NCBI RefSeq assembly: GCF_030063335.1
Contig: NZ_JASISW010000003.1
Span: forward strand, 1 to 64,000
Source: Rhodococcus sp. G-MC3
GTDB taxonomy: Bacteria > Actinomycetota > Actinomycetes > Mycobacteriales > Mycobacteriaceae
Direction of reading: 5' to 3'
Length of the DNA stretch: 64,000 nucleotides
In this document: piece after piece, positions 51,939 through 60,598 of the stretch
How positions within the stretch are numbered: the stretch's first letter is position 1
How the letters are laid out: each line of letters starts with the position of its first letter
Position numbers and translations under genes: made by a program
Notes under the pieces: model-generated
What the model was told of the DNA's origin: nothing
The model's input: the letters and a program-made list of their open reading frames with translations, nothing else
The model's database searches: none

Positions 51939-53009
51939 TCAGCGCGGCTGGAGAATGACTTTGCCTGCGACAGTGCGGCTTTCCGCCAGGGTCAGTGCGT
52001 CAGCTGCCCTGTCGAGCGGAAACCGGCCGGCGATCTGCGGTACCAATGCGCCGCTGCGCAGCAGTTCGAGCACATTGGCGAACGCGTGCGCCTGTTGTTG
52101 CTGGTAGCGCTCAGGTCGGCGGCTCTTGCCTGACCAGAGGTCGTAGAACTCTGCGCGGCGCCCGTTCGGAATGGAGTTCCAGCTGGTGAGTCGGGCGAAG
52201 AGTCGCAGTATGGGCAACTGCGAGTTGCCTTCCTGGCTCATCGTCGACGCGGTGCCGTAGGCGACGAGTGAACCGCCGCGGCGTAGCAGCGACCAGGACT
52301 CGCGTATCCCGGGTCCACCTACGTGGTCGAACACCGCATCAACGCCGCCTGGTGCGAGTCGCCGGATGTGCTCGTAGTGCTGCGGGTCGCGGGCGTCGAC
52401 CGGCTCGGCACCGAGTGTGCGGACCAGCTCGTGATGACGGGTGGCAGCTGTCCCGATCACCCGGATTCCGGCGTGGTGTGCGAGCTGTACGAGTGTCGAC
52501 CCGACGCCGCCGTTGGCACCGAGAACGACGACGGTGCCACCGCGCTCGACGCGGGCCCGCTCGTGCAGCATTTGCCAGGCGGTGATGCCGTTGACGATTA
52601 CGGTCTCCACGGCGGCGGCGTCGAGGTCGTCCGGCACGGGGAGCAGGTCGAGCGCCGCGACATCGACGAGCGTGGACCATGCGCCCACCTTGGTGATGGC
52701 GGCGACGCGGCGGCCGATCCACGTGGGGTCGACTCCCGCGCCGACCTGGTCGACGACGCCTACCAGGTCGTAGCCGGGAACGAAGGGGAAAGGTGGCTGC
52801 TTGTAATACTTTCCGCGCCGCATCTGCTGCTCGGCGAATGCGACGCCGGTGCACTCCATGCGCACCAGTGCGCGCCCCGGCGTTGGCGCCGGCGGGACGG
52901 TGGTACGGACTTGTAGACCGTCCGGCTCGACCTTTCCTGGTAGGACGATCTCGGTCCGACTGTGCGCAGTGGCCGACGTAGTGGGGGCGGTATCGAGGTT
53001 CTCGGTCAT
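51939..53009 (-). CDS. Zinc-free medium-chain reductase (quinone oxidoreductase-like)
   Basis: ATG 53009 (MTENLDTAP) gives 356 residues. The NADPH-binding motif is VVVLGANGGVGSTLVQLAHHA (AxxGxxG type) and the N-terminal fold has PFPFVPGYDLVGVVDQVGAGVD. The Zn-binding Cys/His of alcohol dehydrogenases is absent, as expected for quinone reductases/enoyl reductases. Divergent from the TetR gene at 53083 with repeated sites between them. Likely a detoxifying or lipid reductase regulated by that protein. Confidence 0.85.
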   Translation of the reverse strand: MTENLDTAPTTSATAHSRTEIVLPGKVEPDGLQVRTTVPPAPTPGRALVRMECTGVAFAEQQMRRGKYYKQPPFPFVPGYDLVGVVDQVGAGVDPTWIGRRVAAITKVGAWSTLVDVAALDLLPVPDDLDAAAVETVIVNGITAWQMLHERARVERGGTVVVLGANGGVGSTLVQLAHHAGIRVIGTAATRHHELVRTLGAEPVDARDPQHYEHIRRLAPGGVDAVFDHVGGPGIRESWSLLRRGGSLVAYGTASTMSQEGNSQLPILRLFARLTSWNSIPNGRRAEFYDLWSGKSRRPERYQQQQAHAFANVLELLRSGALVPQIAGRFPLDRAADALTLAESRTVAGKVILQPR

Positions 53010-53035
53010 GGCATGCACTCTGTTAGAGTTACGAC

Positions 53036-53082
53036 TGTAAGGTAACATACGTAAACTTACTTTGTAAGGTGACAAGCGTAAA
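53036..53082 (+). promoter_or_regulatory. Tandem operator-like repeats between divergent genes
   Basis: Two 20-bp direct repeats with the pattern TGTAAGGTnACAnnCGTAAA at 53036-53055 and 53063-53082 (two or three mismatches between them), 27 bp apart, in the 70-bp gap between the reductase gene (start 53009) and the TetR gene (start 53083). An additional GTTAC...GTAAC pair overlaps the first. These are good candidates for sites bound by the TetR protein, controlling both promoters. Confidence 0.65.
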
Positions 53083-53736
53083 GTGAAAATTATGAACGTT
53101 GTTCAGGCCGAGCCGATTCGATCCCGCAACGCGCGCGGAGAGGGAAACCGTCTTCGCGACGAGATAGTCGCAGCGGCGACATCCCTGCTACAAAGCGTTC
53201 CGGCGCAGGCCGTGACGCTGCGGGCGGTCGCTCGTGCGGCCGGAATCGCCGCGCCGTCCATCTACCGACACTTCGCCGATCTCGACGCGATCTTCCGTGC
53301 CGTCGTCGACCTTGCTTTCGACGAGCTGGAAGTTGTGCTGCGGGCGGCACCGGCAGGGCAGCGGCCGGTCGATCGCCTGCGCACTGTCTGCGCGGCGTAT
53401 CTCTCCTTCGCACGCGAGCATCCACAGCGTTATCGCGTGATGTTCGGCGTCGACTGGAACGCCTCCGGAACTATGGCCCCGTCCGCGGAGGAGCTCGATG
53501 CGCGCGCGATGATCGGACAGGACGCGTTGGCGGTGCTGATCGCGGCAATCACGGAATGCGTCGAGGCAGGCGAGTCGAGCAGTGTGGATCCTTCCGCTGA
53601 CGCGATCGCGCTCTGGGTTGGTCTGCATGGCTTGTCCACCCTCCGGCAGACCGCACCGTCGTTTCCCTGGCCGAGCGAACTGGAGGGTGCGCTCGTGACC
53701 TCTTTGACGCGACTGACTGGTGCCGCCGCGCAATGA
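53083..53736 (+). CDS. TetR-family transcriptional regulator
   Basis: A 217-residue protein from GTG 53083 (or ATG 53092). The N-terminal helix-turn-helix is TLRAVARAAGIAAPSIYRHF with FADLDAIFRAVVDLAF and the C-terminal part is TetR_C-like (FPWPSELEGALVTSLTRL). It is divergent from the quinone-oxidoreductase-like gene with two operator-like repeats between, and so probably autoregulates and represses the reductase–membrane protein–acyltransferase group. Confidence 0.88.
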   Translation: MKIMNVVQAEPIRSRNARGEGNRLRDEIVAAATSLLQSVPAQAVTLRAVARAAGIAAPSIYRHFADLDAIFRAVVDLAFDELEVVLRAAPAGQRPVDRLRTVCAAYLSFAREHPQRYRVMFGVDWNASGTMAPSAEELDARAMIGQDALAVLIAAITECVEAGESSSVDPSADAIALWVGLHGLSTLRQTAPSFPWPSELEGALVTSLTRLTGAAAQ

Positions 53737-53764
53737 GTGCGCGATCGTAGCGGCGGCGATGACG

Positions 53765-54142
53765 TCAGCCACGTTGTCTGCCGTGCAGTTGCCGAGGCCT
53801 ACGCGGGTATATCCGATACATGCGTGCGAGGAGGACTGCCGCTGCGGCGACGATCAGGGCGAGGAGAATCGGATGCATGTCCTTGGAGAGGCTTTGGGCC
53901 GGATCGGCCCGCAGTTTCATGATGGCGAGTGGGATGAAGTACGCAACCGCGAGTCCGAGTGTCCACGGGCGTAGTGCACGGGTTCTGCTGTCGGCGAGGC
54001 TGGCGATGACCAGCACGAGCACCGGTAGGAGTGCGATCATCGAAAATTGTCCGACCACCATGACGGGGATCGCCCAAGAGCTGATCTGGAAGTAGCGCGG
54101 AAAACGTTGCTGTGCAGTGACGATCGAGGTTTCATGCTTCAT
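53765..54142 (-). CDS. Small membrane protein (125 aa)
   Basis: From ATG 54142 (MKHETSIVTAQQRF) the protein has four hydrophobic segments: ISSWAIPVMVVGQFSMIALL, VLVLVIASLA, LGLAVAYFIPLAIM and PILLALIVAAAAVLLARMY. It is basic at the C-terminus. No family is recognised. It is 27 bases downstream of the SRPBCC lipoprotein gene and in the same direction, probably co-transcribed and under the TetR protein at 54980. Confidence 0.65.
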   Translation of the reverse strand: MKHETSIVTAQQRFPRYFQISSWAIPVMVVGQFSMIALLPVLVLVIASLADSRTRALRPWTLGLAVAYFIPLAIMKLRADPAQSLSKDMHPILLALIVAAAAVLLARMYRIYPRRPRQLHGRQRG

Positions 54143-54168
54143 GGAGTCGACCTTTTCGGTGGGGTAGT

Positions 54169-54858
54169 TCACGGCTTCGACTCGGCGGTTGCCTCGAGCT
54201 CGCTGAGCCATGCGTCGAGGCCGGCTCCGAGGAATGCGGTGGAGGTGGGTACATCGCCTTCGACCTGCGAGCCGGTCCATGATTCTTCTGTTTGCACCAG
54301 TACCGCGCCGTCGACCTCGCTGAAGTTCCAGACGTGGACTCCGTTGTCGATGTTCAGGCCGTCGCCGATCGCTGGCCCGCTCCATCGGACGCATGAATGC
54401 GGTTGCAGCTCATGGACTGTGGAGGTGATGGTCAAAGTGGTGGCAGGCGTTGTGGGGGTGGCAGGGGCGGGGGTCGTCCACTGGAACTGCGAACCTACTG
54501 CGAGGGGTTCGGGACCGGTCAGCCTGATGCTCGTGACCGGTTGCTGCCACGACGGCCACCGGGCCGCGTCGGTGTGTAGATCCCAGACGGTGCTCATCGG
54601 GGCATCGATCATGATCTCGCTCCGGTAATGGATCGGTGAATCCGCGTCGATCCCGGCCCCTGCGCACGTCAGTGGCGTCGCAACGGCCGTGTCAGCAGCT
54701 GTTGTTGTGGCCGGGTCGATGGCGGCCGGAGCGGTGGCGACCGGGATGTCGCTGGCGTCGCTGGTGCACGCGGTGACGGTGGTCAGCGCCAGTGCGCCGG
54801 CGATTGCCAACAGCGGCAGGGTGGTTCTGCGACGGTGGACGAGTGACGTCGTGGTCAT
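54169..54858 (-). CDS. SRPBCC/START-like lipoprotein
   Basis: A 229-residue protein with a lipoprotein signal (LPLLAIAGALALTTVTAC, Cys about 31), a Thr/Ala/Pro-rich linker to residue 65, and an SRPBCC fold: YRSEIMIDAPMSTVWDLHTD, PSWQQPVTSIRLTG, LTITSTVHELQPHSCVRW and VWNFSEVDGAVLVQTEESW. SRPBCC domains bind hydrophobic ligands; a secreted lipoprotein version is uncommon. It is divergent from a TetR gene across an inverted-repeat region, so it is likely ligand-inducible. Confidence 0.78.
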   Translation of the reverse strand: MTTTSLVHRRRTTLPLLAIAGALALTTVTACTSDASDIPVATAPAAIDPATTTAADTAVATPLTCAGAGIDADSPIHYRSEIMIDAPMSTVWDLHTDAARWPSWQQPVTSIRLTGPEPLAVGSQFQWTTPAPATPTTPATTLTITSTVHELQPHSCVRWSGPAIGDGLNIDNGVHVWNFSEVDGAVLVQTEESWTGSQVEGDVPTSTAFLGAGLDAWLSELEATAESKP

Positions 54859-54909
54859 GGTGGTGTTCTCCTCAGTTGATTGCCGGCAGCGTGAGCGCCG
54901 ATCACTTGA

Positions 54910-54966
54910 GTTAGAACCTATAACTGCATTTCCTGAGAGTCAATAGGTCCAGTGATACCCTCTAAC
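54910..54966 (+). promoter_or_regulatory. Inverted repeat in divergent SRPBCC/TetR promoter
   Basis: The left arm GTTAGAACCTATAACTG (54910-54926) and the right arm CAGTGATACCCTCTAAC (54950-54966), read as its complement, agree at 13 of 17 positions. Both lie in the gap between the SRPBCC lipoprotein gene and the TetR gene at 54980. This is the expected shape for a pair of TetR sites controlling both promoters. Confidence 0.5.
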
Positions 54967-54979
54967 TAAGTTCGGGCGA

Positions 54980-55651
54980 GTGTTGGAGGTACTGGAGATG
55001 GCAGCCAACGGAAGTGCACGTGAGCGTTACCGGTCGCACGTGATCGACGAGATCAAGGCGCGCGCCTGGGAGCAGATCGCCAGCGCAGGTATTTCGGCGT
55101 TGTCTCTCAATGCGATCGCCAAGCACGTCGGTATGAGCGGGCCAGGGCTGTATCGGTATTTCGCTAGCCGCGACGAGCTGATCACCGAACTGATTCGCGA
55201 CGCGTACCGCAGCCTCGCCGACACCATGCGGGCAGCAGTTGACAGCGGGGCCGACGTGACCGCGCTGGCCTACGCGGTGCGGGAGTGGTCACTGCACGAT
55301 CGGCAGAGGTACTTCCTCATCTACGGCACTCCTGTGCCCGGCTATCACGCGCCGCAGGACACCACCCGCATTTCATCCGAGATCATGACAGTGCTCATCG
55401 AGGTCTTCTCAGCGCTTCCGGTGGATCAACCACCCACCGAGTTCGATACCCACCTCGCGAGCCATCGAGACTGGGCGGATGACGACGCGATACCGGCAAC
55501 TACCCTTCATCGGTGTCTGTCATTCTGGACGCGGTTGCACGGTGTGCTTTCCCTCGAGTTGGCGGGTCACTTCGCCGGCATGGGATTCGACCCCGCTCTG
55601 CTCTTCGCCGATGAGCTGAAAACCCTCCGCGTTCTCACCGATGGCACATGA
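54980..55651 (+). CDS. TetR-family transcriptional regulator
   Basis: The frame begins at GTG 54980; ATG 54998 (MAANGSARERYRSHVIDEIK) is the more usual start and gives 217 residues. The helix-turn-helix is LSLNAIAKHVGMSGPGLYRY with FASRDELITELIRDAY. A long TetR_C-like region ends at 55651. Divergent from the SRPBCC lipoprotein gene with an inverted repeat between. Probable repressor of the lipoprotein and small membrane-protein genes. Confidence 0.87.
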   Translation: MLEVLEMAANGSARERYRSHVIDEIKARAWEQIASAGISALSLNAIAKHVGMSGPGLYRYFASRDELITELIRDAYRSLADTMRAAVDSGADVTALAYAVREWSLHDRQRYFLIYGTPVPGYHAPQDTTRISSEIMTVLIEVFSALPVDQPPTEFDTHLASHRDWADDDAIPATTLHRCLSFWTRLHGVLSLELAGHFAGMGFDPALLFADELKTLRVLTDGT

Positions 55652-55887
55652 TGCATCGTCCCCCGTAAGACGTTGGGCGGCATTCGAACCGACCTCGCCG
55701 CACCATGTTCAGACCTGTCAGTATCGTTTCTCGGTGTCACCACTGTGCGGTTCGACGACGGGGTATCGGCGAACGTGACTCGCTGTCCGGTTTATCACGA
55801 CTGGCGGCGGGTATTACGCGCCGAGGCGTCGTTGTTCGGTTTGGCTCGATGCGCGACGGACGACCAACAGTGAGGACATCTGCCGCC

Positions 55888-57129
55888 ATGGGAAATCGCC
55901 GCGGGAAGCAGTCGAGCAAGGTGCACGCGAAAGGCAACGACGACAGCGGGGCCGATCAGTCCACCCCCCTCGTCGAACCGCCACAAGTTCGTACCGAAGA
56001 CGACCGCGCGGCCACGAGACTCGAGCTGTTCTTCGACCTCGCCTATGTGTTGGTCATCCACCAACTTGCGCTGGCGCTGAAGGACGATCTGGGATGGCAC
56101 GGAGTCGCCGTCTTCGTCGGCCTGTTTGCAGTCACCTGGTGGTCGTGGGTCACCACCACGCTCTACGCCAACCGATTCGACACCAATGACATCCTGTATC
56201 GAGTGGCGAAACTGGCCGCCACCTTCGCGGTCGCAGTGATGGCAGCGAGCGCGTCCACTGCCGTCGGTGGCGATGGAACCGTGGCCTTCGGAATCGGTTA
56301 CATCGCGACACGCGTGATCCTGGCCGGGTTGTATTTGCGCGCATGGCGGCACGTCGCCGATGTGCGTGCCACGATCAACCTGTACTTCGCGGCAACGGTT
56401 CTCAGCGCAATGATCTGGGCAATTTCGTTGCTCACGCCCGCACCGATCACCTACATCCTGTGGGCGATCGGTATCGCAATCGAGGCGATGGCCCCGCTGG
56501 CAGCGACTCGGTGGGGTCCGAATGTTCCGTTGCATCTCGACCATCTACCGGAACGTTTTGGCCTTTTCGTCATTCTGGTTCTGGGCGAGTCCATTTCGGC
56601 CATCGTGCTCGGGATGAAGGAGACCCACTGGTCCTGGTCGTCGTTGTCGGTGGCGGCGCTCGGGTTCACCCTCGCCGCATCGGTGTGGTGGATGTACTTC
56701 GATATCGGTGGGGCCGAGGCCAAGACGGAGATTCAGGGGGACGACCGCGCCGTCGAGAGCGGGCGCGCCGACGGTTACGTCTACGGCCACCTGCCGATCA
56801 CCATGGGTGTTGCTTTGCTGGGTGTGGGGATCGAGCAGTACGTTCTGCATCCGGTTGGGGAGCTGACCGCTGCCGGGCGGTGGGTCCTCTGCGCCGGGGT
56901 GGCGGTGTTCGTCGCCGGAGTGTGCGCCATCCTCGGGTCGAGTTCGAGCAACTGGAAGACCATCGTTCCGTGGCCCGCATTGGCCATACCCGTAGTCCTG
57001 ATCGTCGGGCTCGTCGACAGTGCAGCGCCATTCGCGTCGGCGATCGTTCTCGCAGTCGGTTCCGTATTCGCCGTTGCCACCGGTATCGTCCGGCGTCGCC
57101 GTAGTGCCGTCGACACGACCGAGACCTGA
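55888..57129 (+). CDS. Low temperature requirement protein A (LtrA)-like membrane protein
   Basis: ATG 55888 is taken as the start; in-frame upstream starts at 55849 and 55870 are possible. It gives 413 residues with about 11 membrane segments. The LtrA signatures are RLELFFDLAYVLVIHQLALA near residue 45, TWWSWVTTTLYANRFDTND, and HLPERFGLFVILVLGESISA with a downstream VWWMYFDIGG. LtrA proteins were first linked to cold growth in Listeria; the molecular role is unknown. Confidence 0.86.
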   Translation: MGNRRGKQSSKVHAKGNDDSGADQSTPLVEPPQVRTEDDRAATRLELFFDLAYVLVIHQLALALKDDLGWHGVAVFVGLFAVTWWSWVTTTLYANRFDTNDILYRVAKLAATFAVAVMAASASTAVGGDGTVAFGIGYIATRVILAGLYLRAWRHVADVRATINLYFAATVLSAMIWAISLLTPAPITYILWAIGIAIEAMAPLAATRWGPNVPLHLDHLPERFGLFVILVLGESISAIVLGMKETHWSWSSLSVAALGFTLAASVWWMYFDIGGAEAKTEIQGDDRAVESGRADGYVYGHLPITMGVALLGVGIEQYVLHPVGELTAAGRWVLCAGVAVFVAGVCAILGSSSSNWKTIVPWPALAIPVVLIVGLVDSAAPFASAIVLAVGSVFAVATGIVRRRRSAVDTTET

Positions 57130-57255
57130 CACGCCTACTCCCACAATGCACGCGGGTCCACGACAGCCTCAGGCGAGCTGAACTGAAACGCCGGGCGCAC
57201 AGGCTCTCGCTATGAAGGCCTTTCTCGTCCATCTCCCGGAGATTTCGGTGGATGC

Positions 57256-57795
57256 TTACCCGGGTGGGTTCGGGGGTGGGCTAGCCATCATGATGCGATC
57301 GACGACGTCCATGAACCCGTCGGGCATGGACGTTTCGATGGAGGCAACGAGTGTGGTCGTCGCTTTGAGGATCGGCTGATTGTGTTGATCGAAGATGTCG
57401 TTTTCGACGATCATCAGATCTGCACCGGATGCTCGGCGTGCCGAGACGAGGGTGACTTCGCAGCTGAGCCGGTCACCGGCCTGCAGTGGTCGGTGGAATG
57501 CGAATCGTTGATCGACTTGGAGGACCTGCGGTAGCGCGTAGCAGTTCAATGCCTCTTCGAACATGCGGCGCTGGGCGACGAATGCGACGAGGGACATGAA
57601 TGTGGGCGGTGCGACGAGCGCGGGATGACCGAGCGCTTTGGCAGCGTCGATGTCGAAGTGTGCTGGGTGGAAGTTCTGCACCGCTTTCGCGAACTCGGAG
57701 ACTTTGGCTGCGCCCACGTCGTAGACATCGTCGATGCGGTAGCTGTGGCCGACCATGGAACGGACTTGTGCGGGCACGTCGTCGACCTCGTTCAT
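57256..57795 (-). CDS. MaoC-like (R)-hydratase/dehydratase N-terminal type
   Basis: From ATG 57795, preceded by GGAGGAAGC, 179 residues with the FAS1-dehydratase/HadA-like hot-dog fold: VGHSYRIDDVYDVGAAKVSE, FAKAVQNFHPAHFDIDAAKA, LVAPPTFMSLVAF and QRFAFHRPLQAGDRLSCEVT. It lacks the full D.N..H catalytic motif of active R-hydratases, as in the HadA/HadC subunits that pair with an active HadB-like partner. No partner is nearby. It lies downstream of an SRPBCC gene in the same direction. Confidence 0.8.
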   Translation of the reverse strand: MNEVDDVPAQVRSMVGHSYRIDDVYDVGAAKVSEFAKAVQNFHPAHFDIDAAKALGHPALVAPPTFMSLVAFVAQRRMFEEALNCYALPQVLQVDQRFAFHRPLQAGDRLSCEVTLVSARRASGADLMIVENDIFDQHNQPILKATTTLVASIETSMPDGFMDVVDRIMMASPPPNPPG

Positions 57796-57936
57796 GCTTC
57801 CTCCACGTACGCGTAGGACGGCACCCGCTTCGAGCGTGTCGGTGTCAGCTCGGGCGTCATGTGCTCTCTTCTGTATATCGGTGCGGTACTGGTGCTTCGG
57901 CACCAATGGGTCGAACTGAAGCTGACTCACAATCTG

Positions 57937-58386
57937 TCAGGAGTTCTGGCGAGTCTCCACACGTTCGCGCAGTGTGCGGTCCGTCAACGAGATTCCCTGG
58001 TTGATGAACGGCTCGACAACCTTTGCCAGAGCCTTGCCGGTGAACCCTCCGGGGAATTCGTACCCGAATTCGACGTTGGCGGTGCAGTGGCCGTCGTCGA
58101 TCGCGGTGACGCTCCAGCGCGAACTGGTCTCGAATCCAGCGACCGAGGACAGGGAGAACACCGATCCGTCGACCCACTCGACGATGTCGACGGTGGACTT
58201 CAGAGTTTTCGGGCCGAGCTTCATCACGGCGTCGAAGCGGTCACCGACGGCACGGTTCACTTGCCCGACAGGCGTGAACGAGGTGACACCGAACATCCAG
58301 TCCGGGACGTTTTCGTGAGCGGCGAGGTAATCGAACGTCTCGGCCGCTGAGGCTGCAATGTCGATGTTCCTGGTGATGATAGGCAT
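57937..58386 (-). CDS. SRPBCC-family protein (149 aa)
   Basis: From ATG 58386 (MPIITRNIDIAASAAETFDY) the 149-residue protein has a complete START/SRPBCC fold: ENVPDWMFGVTSFTPVGQVN, STVDIVEWVDGSVFSLSSVA, CTANVEFGYEFPGGFTGKAL and a C-terminal helix. It has no signal peptide, so it is cytoplasmic, unlike the 54-kb lipoprotein. Such proteins bind hydrophobic ligands, or act as cyclases or coenzyme-Q-binding helpers. It is upstream of the MaoC-like gene. Confidence 0.78.
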   Translation of the reverse strand: MPIITRNIDIAASAAETFDYLAAHENVPDWMFGVTSFTPVGQVNRAVGDRFDAVMKLGPKTLKSTVDIVEWVDGSVFSLSSVAGFETSSRWSVTAIDDGHCTANVEFGYEFPGGFTGKALAKVVEPFINQGISLTDRTLRERVETRQNS

Positions 58387-58787
58387 GCGATTCCTTCTGT
58401 TTCGGTGGGCTGATCACTCGAGGTGGGAACCGTGCAGCCAGTTGGCTGCGAGGCTTCCCGCGGTTCCTCCACCGAAATGGCGGGCGGTCGTCGGTGGCTG
58501 GACTGCTCGACAACGAGTAGCAACGCGCGCCCGGCCGTGCGGACGGCAACGCCCACGGAGTCGATCGTCACTGCTCGAATTCCCTTCGATGGAGTTCACC
58601 GGCTCAACCGACCAAACTATACGCCATTTGCTACTGGCACAGTATTCGATGATGATTCAGGTTTGCCGTCGAAGCAGGTGGACTACCGACTCGCACAAGA
58701 ACACTAGTGCCCTGTCCGGCGAGTACTCCTGCGACTACGATGACACCCCTATTCTTCCAGCTCACGGTGGGTCCTTACTGTGGTGTG

Positions 58788-59963
58788 ATGATGGACATTC
58801 GGCTGCGCAGGGTGATTCGCTTTGCTCCTGTGGTGCTGGTTCCGCTTCTGCTGCTCAGCAGCACCTTCCCCGGTGAGTTTCGGGTGTCGCTGAGTTACTG
58901 GCTTCTGGGGTGCGTGTCGGCGGCAATGTTCATCGTCGGTGATCGGGCGCCGCTGGCCGTGTCGATCACGTTGTCGGTGCTGTCGGTTCCCATGTTCGGT
59001 GCACAGGCCTGGGGAGTCTCGGAGCTTGTTCCGTATTTGGGTGCGGTGTCTCTTGGCGAAGTTGCGATTCGAGCCTCCCTCGGATCCCGAGTGATCGCGG
59101 CTGCGGTCTGGTCTGCTGCGTTTGTTCTCGGGACATGGCTCGACGACCCCGGTCTCTTCTGGCGCTGGGCTACGGTCGTCTCAACTGTGCTGTTCGTCGG
59201 GCTACCGTTGATACTCGGCCTCTACATTCGGTCGCAGCGCGAGCTGGCGGCGACCTATCGGGAACGCGCCGCAGACGCAGAAGCTCGGACTGCAACCGCG
59301 GCGGCCGGTGCACGTTCAGCTGAGCGGACGGCCGTCGCAAGAGAATTGCATGATCTTGTCGCGCACCACATGGCTTCGATCGTGCTGCGGATAAACGTGG
59401 CACGACACGTGCTCGGAGGTGCTGACCCACGGGTCGATGCAGTCTTCGATGACGTTTATCTCACGGCGTCCCACGCGTTGGCCGACATCCGCCGACTCCT
59501 TACCGCGCTCCGCGATCCGTCCCTGCACGAAGTGCCTCTTGTAAACTCAGGGGCCGTGCGATCCGAAATCTTTGCGGCCATAGAACGCACCAGGCGCGGC
59601 GGGTACGAGGTGATGGCACACGTCGACGCGGATATCAGCGAACTCGATGCGATCAGCAGACTCTCGCTGCTCAGGGTTGTCCAGGAGTCGTTGACCAATG
59701 TCATGAAGCACGCGGCCAGCGGGTCGACGGTGAACGTGGAGACGATTCGTAGGGGCGCAGGATTTGCGGTCCGAATCGTCAACAACGGAGTTGAGACCAA
59801 TCGGCTGATCGGCGAAGGTTACGGAATTATCGGGATGAAGGAGCGCATCACACTGGTGGGCGGGCAACTTGCTACAGCGGCAACAACTGACGGGTGGGAA
59901 CTCGATGCGTGGATCCCTGCCCGGGCCGAGGCCTCTGCCGGTTTGCCCGGGTACGAGCTGTGA
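58788..59963 (+). CDS. NarL-type sensor histidine kinase
   Basis: From ATG 58788 (MMDIRLRRVIRFAPVVLVPL) 391 residues with about five N-terminal membrane segments, then a coiled region AAATYRERAADAEARTA and the HisKA_3 site TAVARELHDLVAHHMASIVL. The ATPase part has VVQESLTNVMKHA and GEGYGIIGMKERITLVGG. The response regulator starts within its last codons (GTGA). The region 58387-58787 before it holds no recognisable gene. Confidence 0.88.
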   Translation: MMDIRLRRVIRFAPVVLVPLLLLSSTFPGEFRVSLSYWLLGCVSAAMFIVGDRAPLAVSITLSVLSVPMFGAQAWGVSELVPYLGAVSLGEVAIRASLGSRVIAAAVWSAAFVLGTWLDDPGLFWRWATVVSTVLFVGLPLILGLYIRSQRELAATYRERAADAEARTATAAAGARSAERTAVARELHDLVAHHMASIVLRINVARHVLGGADPRVDAVFDDVYLTASHALADIRRLLTALRDPSLHEVPLVNSGAVRSEIFAAIERTRRGGYEVMAHVDADISELDAISRLSLLRVVQESLTNVMKHAASGSTVNVETIRRGAGFAVRIVNNGVETNRLIGEGYGIIGMKERITLVGGQLATAATTDGWELDAWIPARAEASAGLPGYEL

Positions 59964-60598
59964 TTCGGCTGACGATCATCGACGATCAGCGGTTGGTCCG
60001 AGCCGGCCTGCGCATGCTGTGCGAGTCGACACCGGATCTGAGAGTGGTGGGCGAGGGATCCAATGGTGTGGAGGCAATTCGGCTGGCTGCCGAACTTTCA
60101 CCCGATGTGATCCTGATGGATCTCGGCATGCCCGGTCTAGGGGGCGTAGAGGCGACGGGGCAGATCGTCGCGTCGTACCCTCGGTCGAAAGTTCTGGTGC
60201 TGACAACTTTCGACGACGACGAGCATCTCTATCCGGCATTGGCCGCGGGGGCCGCCGGATTCCTGGTCAAAGACACTGCGCCGGAGGACTTGTTGGACGC
60301 TATCCGGCGAACGGCCGACGGCGAGTTCCTGTTCTCGCCACAGCTCATGCGTCGAATCGTCGACCGCGCCCTCGCCGCCGCCCCCGATGATTCCACCACG
60401 GCATTCGCGCCAGTTTCACTGACCGCGCGCGAGCACGATGTCCTGGAGCTCGTAAGCGAAGGTCTGAGCAATCAAGAAATTGGAGATCGATTGCACATCG
60501 GCGTGACCACGGTGAAATCACACGTTTCGAATCTGATGGAGAAGACCGGGTGCGACAACCGGGTTCGTCTCGCTATCTTCGCGCAACGCACTGGTTAG
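59960..60598 (+). CDS. NarL-family response regulator
   Basis: GTG 59960 overlaps the kinase stop by four bases and gives 212 residues. The receiver has IIDDQRLVRAGLRML, phospho-Asp in VILMDLGMPG and Lys in GFLVKDTAPEDLLD. The LuxR-type output is LTAREHDVLELVSEGLSNQE with TTVKSHVSNLMEKTG. Its 3' end overlaps the convergent multicopper-oxidase gene by four bases. Confidence 0.92.
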   Translation: MIRLTIIDDQRLVRAGLRMLCESTPDLRVVGEGSNGVEAIRLAAELSPDVILMDLGMPGLGGVEATGQIVASYPRSKVLVLTTFDDDEHLYPALAAGAAGFLVKDTAPEDLLDAIRRTADGEFLFSPQLMRRIVDRALAAAPDDSTTAFAPVSLTAREHDVLELVSEGLSNQEIGDRLHIGVTTVKSHVSNLMEKTGCDNRVRLAIFAQRTG

